Assembly (NCBI GenBank): GCA_013334855.1
Contig: JAAXWU010000003.1
Span: forward strand, 1 to 48,606
Source: Chlorobaculum sp.
Lineage (GTDB): Bacteria; Bacteroidota; Chlorobiia; Chlorobiales; Chlorobiaceae
Length of the DNA: 48,606 nt
Direction: 5' to 3'
The translations under genes were made by a program, and so were the position numbers. Position 1 is the first letter of the stretch. The number at the start of each line of letters is the position of its first letter. Positions 1 through 8,929 of this stretch are shown piece by piece. The notes beneath the pieces are model-generated. The model saw only the letters and a program-made list of their open reading frames with translations, ran no database searches and was not told where the DNA came from.

Positions 1-1523
1 TCCGCTGGTTTGGCGGCAAGGCCCGCAACATCATCAGGGTGCGGGTGCTCGACACGGTGCCGGTGGCGGGTATGGAGAACGCGCTCATGGCCGTCACCGA
101 AGTGTACTACCCGAGTGGCGAAAACGAGCGCTACCAGCTCCCGATGACCTTCGTGCCGCTCGAAAGGGGCGACCTCTCCAGCGAGTCGTTCCGCCGCCAC
201 GCCATAGCCCGGATCGATCTCGACAACAGGGCCGGTTACCTCATCGACGCCTCCATCGATGAATCGTTCCGCAGGATCCTGCTCGACCTGATCTTCCGCA
301 AGGAGTCGTGGCCGGGCGCGGCTGGCGCGGTGAGCGCCGAGAGCGGCAAGTTGCTCGACGTGGCCGCCGGTTCGGAACTCCCGGCATCGCATCTGATGGG
401 CAGCGAGCAGAGCAACACCTCCATCAGATACGGCGAGCAGTTCTGCCTCAAGCTCTACCGCAAGATCGATACCGGCATCGCGCCGGAGATCGAGATGTCA
501 CGCATCCTGACCGATCGTACCGGCTTCCGGAACATGCCGGTCTACCTCGGCTCGATCGATTATGCAAAGAACCACCGCGAGCGCTACTCCATCGGCATTT
601 TGCAGAACTTCGTGCCGAACGAGTGCGATGGCTGGCAGTTCAGCCTCGACCACGTGCTCCGGTACTACGAAACGGTGCTCCTGCGCAGCGCCCAGGGGGT
701 CTGCCCGCCGCCGCTTCCCGCGCTTTTGGACACCACGCACGAACTGCCGGAGATCATGCATGAGCTTGTTGGCGAGTTCTATCTTGAAATGGTCGGCAAG
801 CTTGCCGAGCGCACGGCAGAGATGCATATCGCTCTCGGATCGCTCGACAGCGATGCGGCGTTCGCTCCCGAGCCGTTTACCTCGCTCTACCAGCGCTCCA
901 TCTTCCAGGCGATGACCGACCAGGTCAAGCGCACCATGATCTTCCTGCGCGAATCGATGCGCTCCGTGCCGAAAGAGGCTCGCCCGCTTGCCGAGGAGCT
1001 GCTCGACATGGAGGCGACGATTCTCGAACAGTTCGAGCCGATTCGCCGCGAGAAGATCGAGACCGTCAAGGTCAGAATTCACGGCGACTACCATCTTGGC
1101 CAGGTGCTCTTTACGGGCAACGACTTCATGATTCTCGATTTCGAGGGCGAACCTGCCCGTTCGCTCTCGGAGCGCAAGATCAAGCGCTCGGTCTACCGCG
1201 ACCTTGCCGGAATGCTGCGCTCGTTCGACTACGCAGCCTCCAACGTGCTGATGCTGAACCAGTCAATTCGCCCCGAAGACCGCAAGAAGCTCGAACCGTG
1301 GGCGGAGCTCTGGAGCTATCATATGGGCCGCCACTTCATCGATCTCTATACGAAGCACACGACTGGCAAGGAGCTGATTCCCGAGGAGGCCCGCCAGCGT
1401 GAACTGCTGCTGCGCAGCTATCTGATGAACAAGGCGATTTACGAACTCAACTACGAACTGAACAACCGCCCCGAGTGGCTGCCGATTCCGATGAACGGCA
1501 TCCTGCGCCTCATCCGGGCCTGA
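1..1523 (+). CDS. Trehalose synthase/maltokinase fusion, C-terminal maltokinase part (5' end outside window)
   Basis: The reading frame is open from the first bases of the window and already reads RWFGGKARNI, the usual start of a maltokinase domain, so the gene begins upstream. Maltokinase phosphorylates maltose with ATP to maltose 1-phosphate, which GlgE uses for alpha-glucan synthesis; in many bacteria it is fused to the C-terminus of trehalose synthase (TreS). Visible motifs are the aminoglycoside-kinase-like catalytic loop HGDYHLGQ and the metal-binding ILDFEGEP, followed by a helical end PIPMNGILRLIRA. The fusion is inferred from the missing stop or start near the window edge; the TreS part cannot be seen. 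It could also be a separate maltokinase. The role in glycogen/trehalose metabolism is from family knowledge. Confidence 0.85.
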   Translation, partial: RWFGGKARNIIRVRVLDTVPVAGMENALMAVTEVYYPSGENERYQLPMTFVPLERGDLSSESFRRHAIARIDLDNRAGYLIDASIDESFRRILLDLIFRKESWPGAAGAVSAESGKLLDVAAGSELPASHLMGSEQSNTSIRYGEQFCLKLYRKIDTGIAPEIEMSRILTDRTGFRNMPVYLGSIDYAKNHRERYSIGILQNFVPNECDGWQFSLDHVLRYYETVLLRSAQGVCPPPLPALLDTTHELPEIMHELVGEFYLEMVGKLAERTAEMHIALGSLDSDAAFAPEPFTSLYQRSIFQAMTDQVKRTMIFLRESMRSVPKEARPLAEELLDMEATILEQFEPIRREKIETVKVRIHGDYHLGQVLFTGNDFMILDFEGEPARSLSERKIKRSVYRDLAGMLRSFDYAASNVLMLNQSIRPEDRKKLEPWAELWSYHMGRHFIDLYTKHTTGKELIPEEARQRELLLRSYLMNKAIYELNYELNNRPEWLPIPMNGILRLIRA

Positions 1524-1570
1524 CCTCCGCTGTCCGCCGCCAGCCTTTTCGCCACAAACGGAGAGGCTGG

Positions 1571-2242
1571 ATGGGCGACCATCCTTACACGAAAATCTCC
1601 ATGCAGGAACACCATATCGAAACCACGGTCAGCGGACGCTATCTCCTCGAAGCGCCGGAGGGCGTTGGCCCGTTTCCGTTGCTGGCCGGATTCCACGGCT
1701 ACGGACAGAGCGCCGATGACGAGCTGGAGCTGTTGCGAAGCATTCCCGGCTCCGAACGCTGGATTCGCCTCTCCATCGAAGCGCTGCATCCGTTCATCAA
1801 CGCCAAAGGGCAGCCGGGAGCGAGCTGGATGACGCGGCGCGACCGTGAGCTGCGCATCGCCGAGAATGTCCGCTACGTCGATGCCGTCATCGAACGGGTC
1901 ATGGCGGAGCTGCCGCTCGATGGCCGCCTCGTGCTGCACGGCTATTCGCAAGGCGCGGGCATGGCCTGCCGTGCGGCGCTGCTGGGACGGCACCCGGTCA
2001 CAGGCGTGCTGCTCCTCGGCGGCGACATCCCGCCGGAGCACGACGATCTCGCCCGGATGCGAGCCGTGCATCTGGCCCGAGGCGAGAACGACCACTTCTA
2101 TCCGAAAAAGCATTTCGAGAACGATCTTCAACGGTTGCGGGACAATGGCATCGAACCGTCGCTGACGCTCTTCCACGGTGGCCACGCCCCGACCAGCGAT
2201 TATTTCGAGGCAGCCGAAAGGTTCCTCGACGGGATCGGGTGA
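1571..2242 (+). CDS. Alpha/beta hydrolase, phospholipase/carboxylesterase family
   Basis: A soluble serine esterase of the phospholipase/carboxylesterase type, 223 residues from the chosen ATG. The nucleophile elbow is GYSQGAG, the oxyanion-side segment is GFHGYGQ near the N-terminus, and a late GGHAP supplies the probable catalytic His, with an Asp in RGENDHFYP. The ATG at 1571 is chosen because GAGAGG lies four bases before it; the frame is open further upstream but would overlap the preceding gene. It follows the maltokinase gene by about 50 bases and may be cotranscribed. The natural substrate cannot be told from sequence; it may act on short acyl esters or lysolipids. Confidence 0.8.
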   Translation: MGDHPYTKISMQEHHIETTVSGRYLLEAPEGVGPFPLLAGFHGYGQSADDELELLRSIPGSERWIRLSIEALHPFINAKGQPGASWMTRRDRELRIAENVRYVDAVIERVMAELPLDGRLVLHGYSQGAGMACRAALLGRHPVTGVLLLGGDIPPEHDDLARMRAVHLARGENDHFYPKKHFENDLQRLRDNGIEPSLTLFHGGHAPTSDYFEAAERFLDGIG

Positions 2243-2280
2243 GTTCGGTATTTGCAGAAATTGTACCTGGATTGTAATTT

Positions 2281-2322
2281 ATCCTTGCAAATCAGGGAGT
2301 CACATTCCATAATTGCAAGGAT
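2281..2322. promoter_or_regulatory. Perfect 10-bp inverted repeat overlapping the start codon of the DUF4143 ATPase gene
   Basis: ATCCTTGCAA at 2281-2290 is matched exactly by its reverse complement TTGCAAGGAT at 2313-2322, with 22 bases between. The right arm contains the first two bases of the ATG at 2321. Its position suggests an operator, or an RNA hairpin that masks the start. The function is inferred. Confidence 0.5.
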
Positions 2323-3493
2323 GATTGAAAGAATATTGATCCATAAGCTTCAGAAGGCGCTGACGCTGTATCCCGCTGTCGCCCTGCTCGGCCCTCGCCA
2401 GTCAGGCAAAACAACGCTGGCTCTTGAGGTTGGATCGGCGCGTGATGCGCTCTATCTCGATCTCGAATCGGAGCTGGATCGCTCGAAGCTCGCCAGTCCG
2501 GAACTCTACTTGGGAGAGCGCCTCGACCGTCTGGTCATTCTTGACGAAGTGCATCGGACGCCGGGACTTTTTCCGGTGCTTCGTGGGCTGATCGATAAAA
2601 ATCGCAGAGCGGGCAGGCGATCAGGGCAGTATCTGCTGTTGGGGTCAGCCTCGCTCGATCTGCTCCGGCAGACGGGCGAGACGCTTGCGGGAAGAATCTC
2701 TTATCTCGAACTGACGCCGTTTTCCATTCTTGAAATCGAGAATTCCGCGCTCGATGCGCTTTGGGTGAGAGGCGGGTTTCCTGACAGCTTGCTTGCCGTC
2801 GATGATGGGGTGAGTTATCAATGGCGGCTCGACTTCATCCGCACCTATCTCGAACGCGATATTCCACAGTTTGGCTCGCGCATATCGGCTGAAACGCTGC
2901 GAAAATTCTGGACGATGCTTGCGTGGAATCAGGGTGGTTTGATCAATCAGGCTCAGTTCGCGAGAAATCTTTCAATCGACATCAAAACAGTCGGCAATTA
3001 TCTCGATCTGCTGGTCGATCTGCTGCTGGTGAGGCGGCTGCTTCCGTGGCAGGAGAACATCGGCAAGCGGCTCGTCAGGACGCCGAAGGTGTTTGTGCGC
3101 GACAGCGGGCTGGTTCACGCGCTGCTCGGCATCGCCGACAAGGAGAGCCTGCTGTCGCATCCGGTGGTCGGGCAGAGCTGGGAGTGCTTCGTTATCGAGA
3201 ATCTGCTGAATGCTGCGCCCGATCTGGCGCAAGGCTATTTCTGGCGCACCTCAGGCGGCGCGGAGATCGACCTGCTGCTCGTGTGGCCGGACGGGAAAAA
3301 GTGGGCGGTGGAGATCAAGCGAAGCCTGTCGCTAAAGCTGGAGCGCGGGTTTCATTCGGCGCAAGAGGATCTGAAGCCGGAGCGCTCGTTCGTCGTTTAT
3401 CCCGGCACGGAGCGGTATCGCATCTCCGAGACCGTCGAAGCGATCTCCCTGCGCGATCTCGCCCTCGAACTTCGCGCCAGCGGGCCGGTCTGA
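2321..3493 (+). CDS. P-loop ATPase with DUF4143 domain
   Basis: A protein of 390 residues of the common AAA+/DUF4143 family. It has Walker A GPRQSGKTT about 30 residues from the start, Walker B LVILDEVHR, and a C-terminal domain whose GGAEIDLLLV...WAVEIKRS pattern resembles a PD-(D/E)XK nuclease fold. The family is widespread, horizontally mobile and mostly uncharacterised; links to toxin-antitoxin-like or defence roles have been suggested but nothing here proves one. The ATG at 2321 is preferred to a TTG at 2252 because the protein family starts with M-I-x-R; a strong Shine-Dalgarno is not visible. It is a monocistronic unit with an inverted repeat over its start. Confidence 0.85.
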   Translation: MIERILIHKLQKALTLYPAVALLGPRQSGKTTLALEVGSARDALYLDLESELDRSKLASPELYLGERLDRLVILDEVHRTPGLFPVLRGLIDKNRRAGRRSGQYLLLGSASLDLLRQTGETLAGRISYLELTPFSILEIENSALDALWVRGGFPDSLLAVDDGVSYQWRLDFIRTYLERDIPQFGSRISAETLRKFWTMLAWNQGGLINQAQFARNLSIDIKTVGNYLDLLVDLLLVRRLLPWQENIGKRLVRTPKVFVRDSGLVHALLGIADKESLLSHPVVGQSWECFVIENLLNAAPDLAQGYFWRTSGGAEIDLLLVWPDGKKWAVEIKRSLSLKLERGFHSAQEDLKPERSFVVYPGTERYRISETVEAISLRDLALELRASGPV

Positions 3494-3536
3494 GCTGTCA
3501 GCGTCGAACTCTTCTAACTCTTTCCTCCCTGAATCC

Positions 3537-3902
3537 CTACTCGCGAGCGCCGCGCTGGCATTCGACGATCCGTTCTTTTCCCGGACGGAAGACCGTGCGG
3601 AGCACATTCAGCGCTTTATGCGGATCGCGTGAGCCGCAGACGAAGATGTCGAGGGCGATATAGTTGAATTCGGGCCAGGTGTGAATGCTGATGTGGGATT
3701 CGGCCAGCAGAGCGACGCCGGTGATGCCGTTGGCGCTGTCAGCTCCCTCGCCGAAGGAGTGCAGCTTTATATCGAGCACGGTCGCGCCGCAAGCCACGGC
3801 GGCCTCACGCAGCGCGTGTTCGATGATTTCCGCATCCTGCAAATGCTCGGCATCCCAGAAATCGATCAGAAGATGCAGCCCGGGGGTGATGAGTTTAGCC
3901 AT
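3537..3902 (-). CDS. speD: S-adenosylmethionine decarboxylase proenzyme
   Basis: Bacterial class 1B SAM decarboxylase, 121 residues, normal length. It makes decarboxylated SAM, the aminopropyl donor for spermidine synthesis. The self-cleavage site is visible in LLAESHISIHTWPE: the chain would split between Glu68 and Ser69, and Ser69 becomes the pyruvoyl group; the following His and Cys89 are the expected processing and catalytic residues. AGGAG stands four bases before the ATG. The gene is last in the long minus-strand run, 111 bases behind the FAD oxidoreductase and two genes behind an aminopropyltransferase that would use its product. That arrangement supports a polyamine pathway. Confidence 0.95.
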   Translation of the reverse strand: MAKLITPGLHLLIDFWDAEHLQDAEIIEHALREAAVACGATVLDIKLHSFGEGADSANGITGVALLAESHISIHTWPEFNYIALDIFVCGSRDPHKALNVLRTVFRPGKERIVECQRGARE

Positions 3903-4013
3903 GTTGCTCCTGAAGTTTGATAAACCGCATCCCGATGCCGTCGTGCGCCATACACCGTCGAAACCGGCGGGCAGCGGCCTGAGCCACGCAGGCGGATCGG
4001 GGAGCGAGGCGCT

Positions 4014-5645
4014 TCATGCCTGGCTCCGCGACGGAATGCCGAGGTAGGCGAGCACCTGCCCGGCGGCGCGGACGCCGTGGGTGCAGGCCTCCTCGAAAAT
4101 CGAGATGCCGCTCAGATCCGAGTGCGCGGTGAAGATCGGCGGTTGCTGCCGGAGCGCTTGCTTGCGTGCGTCGCCCCAGAGAAAGCCGCGCGTCGGACGT
4201 ATCATCGCGTGTCCCCACACCCAGACATCCACCTGTTCGACATGCCCGTCAAGCTCGGGATGAACCTTCAGCAGCTCCTTGAGAAAGATTTGCCGCCACT
4301 CCGCATGGCTCCGGCGCAGCGCCTCTTTGCGTGCATCAGCGGGATCGAGGTGGCTCAGCGGCCAGTAGCAGGTGAGCACGGTTTTCAGCGGCCGCATCTG
4401 CGGTATCTGATGCGTGGCGACCACGAAGCCGAGCAGCGGACTGCCATAGACCACATTGTCCCAGCTCAGCGGCGCTCCCTTGCCTGACGGGAGTTTCGAG
4501 AGGGTGACGTTGGCGACGGCCCACGGCGACCAGGAGAAGCCATCCGTCGAGAAGTCCCGCGTTTCCGATTGCATGAGCCGTGACGCCACGAAACGCGGCG
4601 TCGCCACCACGACCGTGCGAGCGATGATGCGGGTGGAGCGGTGCGTCGCCTGATCCCAATAATCGACCGTCACGTGATCGCCCTGATCCGTCACCGCATG
4701 GACAAGCGCACCGGTCGTGATGCGGCTTTCGAGCGGTTCGGCAAGCTTGCTGGCAATCCAGCCGTTCCCTTCCGGCCAGGTGATGACGTCGCCCGGCTCG
4801 GCATTCGAGGCGGTTCCGTTTCTGGAGGCGAAGTAGTGCAGCCCGGCCCATGCGGAGGTCTCCGCCATCGTCGCGCCATAATCGTCCCGGCAGCAATAGT
4901 TCACGTACCAGCAGAGGTGAGGCGAGTCGTAACCCTCCCGCGCCATCCATTCGGCCATGGTGATCTCGTCGAGCTTCAGCCACTCCTCGTCCTGCGAGCT
5001 TTTGTCGACTGGAATCGCGAACAGGCGCTTGCCATCGCTTCCTTTCCGGTTTTTGAGGCTTTCCATGAAGTCGAAGAAGCGTTTGTACTGCGCCTCCTCC
5101 TCCGCGCCGACGCCGAGCGCCGGGATCAGTCCGTCCTGCCACCGCCCATACCGGTAGAGCCGCTCGTGCGGATCCGCGCAGAGGTAATAGTCGTTGTAGA
5201 GCGGACGGCCAGCGTCGTCATAACCGGTGATCACGCCAAGCTCTTCGAACAACTGCCTCACCTCCGTGGCCTCTTCGGTCAGAAGCGGCACGTAATGCGC
5301 TCCCCACGGATAGGCGGAAACCTCGTTCCTGCCGCTCGCGGAGTTGCCTCCGACCATATGCTCAAGCTCCAGAAGCTGGAAGTCACGGCATCCCGATTTG
5401 TGCAGACGGTATCCAGCCGCCAGCCCCGCGATGCCGCCGCCGACGATGACCACCTCTTTTCGCAGCACCTTCGACGGGGCGGGCAAACCTCCGCCTCTGA
5501 GCTTGTGGCCCGTCGCGCTGTTCGCCCCGCGAATGCTCCCTGGTGCCGGTTTCTGCGGAGCGAAGCGGTCGAGCGCCGCTCCCAACCCCGCGACGCACAT
5601 GCTGGCCGCGCCTCCGATGATAAACTCTCTTCTGGTGAGCTTCAT
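4014..5645 (-). CDS. Tat-exported FAD-dependent oxidoreductase (amine oxidase-like)
   Basis: A flavoprotein of 543 residues. The N-terminus LTRREFIIGGAAS is a twin-arginine export signal, so the folded FAD protein is probably periplasmic or membrane attached. The dinucleotide-binding motif VVIVGGGIAGLAAGYRL is near residue 65, and the C-terminus has the FAD-binding tail around HSDLSGISIFEEACTHG. It resembles the amine oxidase/phytoene desaturase superfamily. The start at 5645 is chosen for the Tat motif; a longer frame to 5690 would overlap the previous gene. It lies 20 bases after the aminopropyltransferase and just before speD, so oxidation of a polyamine or polyamine-modified compound is a reasonable guess. 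The substrate is not proven. Confidence 0.8.
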   Translation of the reverse strand: MKLTRREFIIGGAASMCVAGLGAALDRFAPQKPAPGSIRGANSATGHKLRGGGLPAPSKVLRKEVVIVGGGIAGLAAGYRLHKSGCRDFQLLELEHMVGGNSASGRNEVSAYPWGAHYVPLLTEEATEVRQLFEELGVITGYDDAGRPLYNDYYLCADPHERLYRYGRWQDGLIPALGVGAEEEAQYKRFFDFMESLKNRKGSDGKRLFAIPVDKSSQDEEWLKLDEITMAEWMAREGYDSPHLCWYVNYCCRDDYGATMAETSAWAGLHYFASRNGTASNAEPGDVITWPEGNGWIASKLAEPLESRITTGALVHAVTDQGDHVTVDYWDQATHRSTRIIARTVVVATPRFVASRLMQSETRDFSTDGFSWSPWAVANVTLSKLPSGKGAPLSWDNVVYGSPLLGFVVATHQIPQMRPLKTVLTCYWPLSHLDPADARKEALRRSHAEWRQIFLKELLKVHPELDGHVEQVDVWVWGHAMIRPTRGFLWGDARKQALRQQPPIFTAHSDLSGISIFEEACTHGVRAAGQVLAYLGIPSRSQA

Positions 5646-5665
5646 GGCATTAAGTCGCAAACTGC

Positions 5666-7180
5666 TCAGTAAATCAGGTATTTCGACCACTCATCGTCGA
5701 AATAGTGGATCAGCGCCTGATTGTCGAGGCGCTGGATTTTTGTCTCCACCCGCGCCATATCCATCGGAAAATGAAACATCTCGTCGGCGGTTTCGACGCT
5801 GAGATAGCGGAGTCCGCCGGGATAGCTCGCCGGGCGCTGGTAGGGTCTTGGCGAGGCGATGACGTAGCCCCATTCGCCAAACGACGGCACATAGGCGTGG
5901 TACGGCGCGGTAAAGAAACCGGCGGCTTCGAGCGTCTTGTTGACGCACCAGAACGACTTCCGGGCCACCAGCGGCGAGGTGCTCTGCACAACCGCAATGC
6001 TGTTTTGATCCATCACGCTGCGCAGCAGCCTGAAAAAGGTGATCGAATAGAGTTTGCCGACCGAAAAGTTCGACGGGTCTGGCAGATCGATGATGATCGC
6101 GTCGAAGCGCGGCCTGCTGTTTTTCGCCTGCAACTCCTTGAGCCATAAAAACGCATCGGCGTTATGGATGGTGAGTTTCGGCGAAAGCAGCGAACGCTGG
6201 TTCAGCGCCAGCAGCATTTCGTTGCTTGAAAAAAGCTCCGTCATCGCAGGATCGAGATCGACCAGCGTGACCGATTGCACGGAGGGATATTTCAGCACTT
6301 CGCGTAGCGCCAGCCCGTCGCCCCCGCCGATAATGAGCACCCGCGAAGTGCTGTCCAGAGCGCTCATGACCGGATGCACCAGCGCCTCGTGGTAGCGGTA
6401 TTCATCCACTGAACTGAACTGAAGATTGCCGTTGAGATAGAGCCGTACATCCTCGGCCTGCCTGGTCAGCACGATGCGCTGGTAGGGCGACGATCTGGCG
6501 TAGATGATATTGCCCTGATAGGTACTGGTTTCCGACAGGCTGGTGATGGTTTCCGAATAGACAAAACCCAACAGCAGCGCCATGAGCGTGGCGAAGGCGG
6601 AAAGTTTGTGCAACCGTCTCGCCGGAACCTCATCTTTGATCAAGTAAATCACCAGCAGGGCCACCAGCGTGTTGAGGATGCCGAACAGAAAGCCCGATCT
6701 CACCAGACCGAGATAAGGCACAAGCACCATCGGAAACAGAATGGAGGCAAACAGCGCCCCGATGTAGTCGAAGGAAAAAACCTTCGAGACCAGATCCTTG
6801 AATTCAAGCCGGTCCTTGAGGATTTGCAGCAGGAGAGGAATTTCAAATCCTACCAGAATGCCGATCACCGTCACGATGCCATAGAGCAGGAGCCTGAATG
6901 AGTAGACATGCTCGAACAGCACGAAGAGCACTGCCGCCGAGCAGCCGCCGACCAGGCCGACCAGAATTTCAACGGTGATAAAAAAGCCGAGCAGATTTTT
7001 CGTGACGTAACGGGTCAGCCATGAGCCGATACCCATCGCGAACAGGTAGCAGCCGATGACGGTGGAAAACTGGGTCACCGAGTCGCCCAGGAGGTAGCTC
7101 GCGAGCGTTCCGGCGATCAGCTCGTAGACCAGCCCGCAGGTGGCGATAACGAAAACGGATACAAGGAGAAGTGGGGCCAA
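5666..7180 (-). CDS. Membrane-embedded polyamine aminopropyltransferase (spermidine synthase family)
   Basis: A protein of 504 residues with two parts. The N-terminal 200 residues hold about six or seven hydrophobic segments. The C-terminal part is a spermidine-synthase Rossmann domain: YQRIVLT, LYLNGNLQFSSVDEYRYHE, VLIIGGGDGLALREVL, TLVDLDP and IIDLPDP follow the family order. The enzyme would move aminopropyl groups from decarboxylated SAM to an amine, at the membrane. The start is a TTG with AGGA six bases before it. It sits 18 bases behind the DUF350 gene, the same pairing known from other bacterial DUF350 loci. The normal soluble spermidine synthase lacks the membrane part, so the acceptor may be unusual. 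Confidence 0.88.
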   Translation of the reverse strand: MAPLLLVSVFVIATCGLVYELIAGTLASYLLGDSVTQFSTVIGCYLFAMGIGSWLTRYVTKNLLGFFITVEILVGLVGGCSAAVLFVLFEHVYSFRLLLYGIVTVIGILVGFEIPLLLQILKDRLEFKDLVSKVFSFDYIGALFASILFPMVLVPYLGLVRSGFLFGILNTLVALLVIYLIKDEVPARRLHKLSAFATLMALLLGFVYSETITSLSETSTYQGNIIYARSSPYQRIVLTRQAEDVRLYLNGNLQFSSVDEYRYHEALVHPVMSALDSTSRVLIIGGGDGLALREVLKYPSVQSVTLVDLDPAMTELFSSNEMLLALNQRSLLSPKLTIHNADAFLWLKELQAKNSRPRFDAIIIDLPDPSNFSVGKLYSITFFRLLRSVMDQNSIAVVQSTSPLVARKSFWCVNKTLEAAGFFTAPYHAYVPSFGEWGYVIASPRPYQRPASYPGGLRYLSVETADEMFHFPMDMARVETKIQRLDNQALIHYFDDEWSKYLIY

Positions 7181-7198
7181 AGCATTGTCCTGAAAAAG

Positions 7199-7426
7199 TT
7201 AACCGTGAATGGCCGAAGCGATGATCACCGCGATGCCAATGGCGACCGCGCCGAGAAATATCGCCAGGGAGATGTTCTGCTTCTCCACCAGCTCCTTCCA
7301 TACCGCCACCTTCGGAGTGAGCATATCCAGAAGAATAAAACAAAGCACATAGGTGAGAACGCCGATGCCGGAGTAGAGCAGGGCGGCCAGCACATATTTG
7401 AGCTGGATGACTTCAGTAAGGTTCAT
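7199..7426 (-). CDS. DUF350 family membrane protein
   Basis: A protein of 75 residues with two hydrophobic helices: VLAALLYSGIGVLTYVLCFI and a C-terminal AIFLGAVAIGIAVIIASAI. This fits one DUF350 repeat; the family includes E. coli YjfL, which has more repeats. An AAGGAG ribosome site sits six bases before the ATG and overlaps the stop of the preceding 45-residue gene, so the two are probably translated in a coupled way. Function is unknown. DUF350 genes often neighbour polyamine enzymes and YjfK/DUF4178-type genes, as here. Confidence 0.8.
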   Translation of the reverse strand: MNLTEVIQLKYVLAALLYSGIGVLTYVLCFILLDMLTPKVAVWKELVEKQNISLAIFLGAVAIGIAVIIASAIHG

Positions 7427-7437
7427 GACGGTTCTCC

Positions 7438-7575
7438 TTATTTGTGATAATGATTGGCGGTTTTGTCAGCCCGCGCTTCACCGGTGAGCAGGCTTGTGAG
7501 GACAAAGCCCTGAACGTTGGCCAGCGACAGCATGACGACGATCAGGAGGCAAAAGGCGGTGTAGATTTTCAGCAT
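7438..7575 (-). CDS. Small predicted membrane or secreted peptide of the SPFH/DUF4178 operon
   Basis: A 45-residue reading frame starting MLKIYTAFCLLIVVMLSLAN and ending in a polar tail TANHYHK. The first 30 residues form one hydrophobic segment, either an anchor or an uncleaved signal. It fills the gap between the DUF4178 gene and DUF350; its TAA is part of the AAGGAG that serves the next gene. No homologue is recognised. Tight packing and the coupled ribosome site are the support that it is a real gene. Confidence 0.55.
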   Translation of the reverse strand: MLKIYTAFCLLIVVMLSLANVQGFVLTSLLTGEARADKTANHYHK

Positions 7576-7583
7576 GGCGATTT

Positions 7584-8918
7584 CTAATCCTCTTCCTCGT
7601 TGATACGATAGATGGCCGGAGTGTAGTCGCTCTCCGACCAGCGATTTTTTTCAAAATTCCAGCGTTTGAACAGCGCGAAAAGCGGGTAGATGAAAATCGA
7701 TGCGGTTGCAAGCAAGAAGTTCGACCAGTTCGGCACATCGCGTCTGATCGCCATCGATAATAAGACCCCGCCATTCTTCTCGAAAGCGCCCGAGTCCATA
7801 TCGACCAGCAGGCGGTAGTTTCCTGCCGGAACTTTGGAGATATAGGATTCAGCGGATTGAGACCCCTCGCTCCAGTGCTCGCCGCCGTCATAGCCGTGGT
7901 AATACTCGATGGCCTGTTTCAGGTCATATGCCTTGTCGGTTTTTTCATCGATCAGTGACAGGTCGAGTTCCAGCCACTCATTGTCAATCTGCGATGAGGT
8001 TTGAATCAGTACGTTGCTCTCTTTCGGAATGTTGAAAGATGCGGTGGCGATGGTCTGACCTTTTTGCGGAGGACGGACGATGAAGCTGTTCGTGTACACT
8101 TCGGCATTGTCCGCCGTCGCCATTGTCGTGAACTGAACGGTCAGTACAAGGGCAAACGCGGCGGCAGCGACCAGCCACATGTTGCGGTAGCCGTCCTGAC
8201 CTGATGCGGGCTGGTTAGGCGCTACGACCGTTTTGTCTGGCATCTTCTCCCTGATGGCGAACGCGCTGGCGATGTCACCAGGTTCGATATACTCGCCGAG
8301 AGAGATGTTGATCTCCTCATTGTTTTTCTCGACGCTGATGATTCGCGGCGGCGCGATGTAATCGGCGACAAAGGTGCGCTCGCCTTTCTTCACGCGCCAA
8401 TAGAACTCGCCCTTGACATATTGCACGACCGCTTCGCCTCTGAGAAACAGCGCGAATTTCTGGCCTTCGAAAACGATCTCGTTCGAAACTCCGGCCCCCG
8501 GCACATCTCGCCTCAAAACCTTGACGAAATTCCAGTTTCCGGACTCCTGTACCAAAAAGCGGAATCCGTAACAGGGATTATAGAGCAGGTACTCATCCCA
8601 GTGGTACATCTCCAAGCCATCGGTTTTATCGGTGTAGCCGATGACCTCCCATTCGATCCCTTTGAGACGACCACGTGTGCCGATGTCGAGCAGGGTTTTT
8701 TGCGTGTTCTGATGCGCAGCTTCAATGATCCGATAGTTTTCGTCTGTGGTATCGATCACCGAAGAGCACGATGAACACACCGCGTGAACCGAGAGGCCGA
8801 CCGCTTTGAGCGTGATCGTTCCGCCGCAGGACGGACAGTTGAAGCGCCTGGGCTTGCCTTTCGGCTTCTCCGGCGGCGGCGCGGTGACGGCCCCGGATTG
8901 CGACAGATTGTCTTGCAT
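7584..8918 (-). CDS. Zinc-ribbon DUF4178 membrane protein (long form)
   Basis: A protein of 444 residues. A zinc ribbon (FNCPSCGG and AVCSSCSS) near residues 27-50 is followed by a DUF4178 beta domain (WEVIGYT, YLLYNPCYGFRFL) and a second beta region. Two hydrophobic helices follow, near residues 245-265 (MWLVAAAAFALVLTV) and 400-420 (FLLATASIFIYPLFALF), with a probable extracytoplasmic beta domain between them. GGAGG five bases before the ATG at 8918 favours that start; an ATG at 8930 overlapping the upstream stop by one base is the alternative. It is related to the shorter protein encoded just upstream. Function unknown; the topology suggests a membrane-linked partner of the SPFH protein. 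Confidence 0.75.
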   Translation of the reverse strand: MQDNLSQSGAVTAPPPEKPKGKPRRFNCPSCGGTITLKAVGLSVHAVCSSCSSVIDTTDENYRIIEAAHQNTQKTLLDIGTRGRLKGIEWEVIGYTDKTDGLEMYHWDEYLLYNPCYGFRFLVQESGNWNFVKVLRRDVPGAGVSNEIVFEGQKFALFLRGEAVVQYVKGEFYWRVKKGERTFVADYIAPPRIISVEKNNEEINISLGEYIEPGDIASAFAIREKMPDKTVVAPNQPASGQDGYRNMWLVAAAAFALVLTVQFTTMATADNAEVYTNSFIVRPPQKGQTIATASFNIPKESNVLIQTSSQIDNEWLELDLSLIDEKTDKAYDLKQAIEYYHGYDGGEHWSEGSQSAESYISKVPAGNYRLLVDMDSGAFEKNGGVLLSMAIRRDVPNWSNFLLATASIFIYPLFALFKRWNFEKNRWSESDYTPAIYRINEEED

Positions 8919-8929
8919 GTTGTCCTCCA

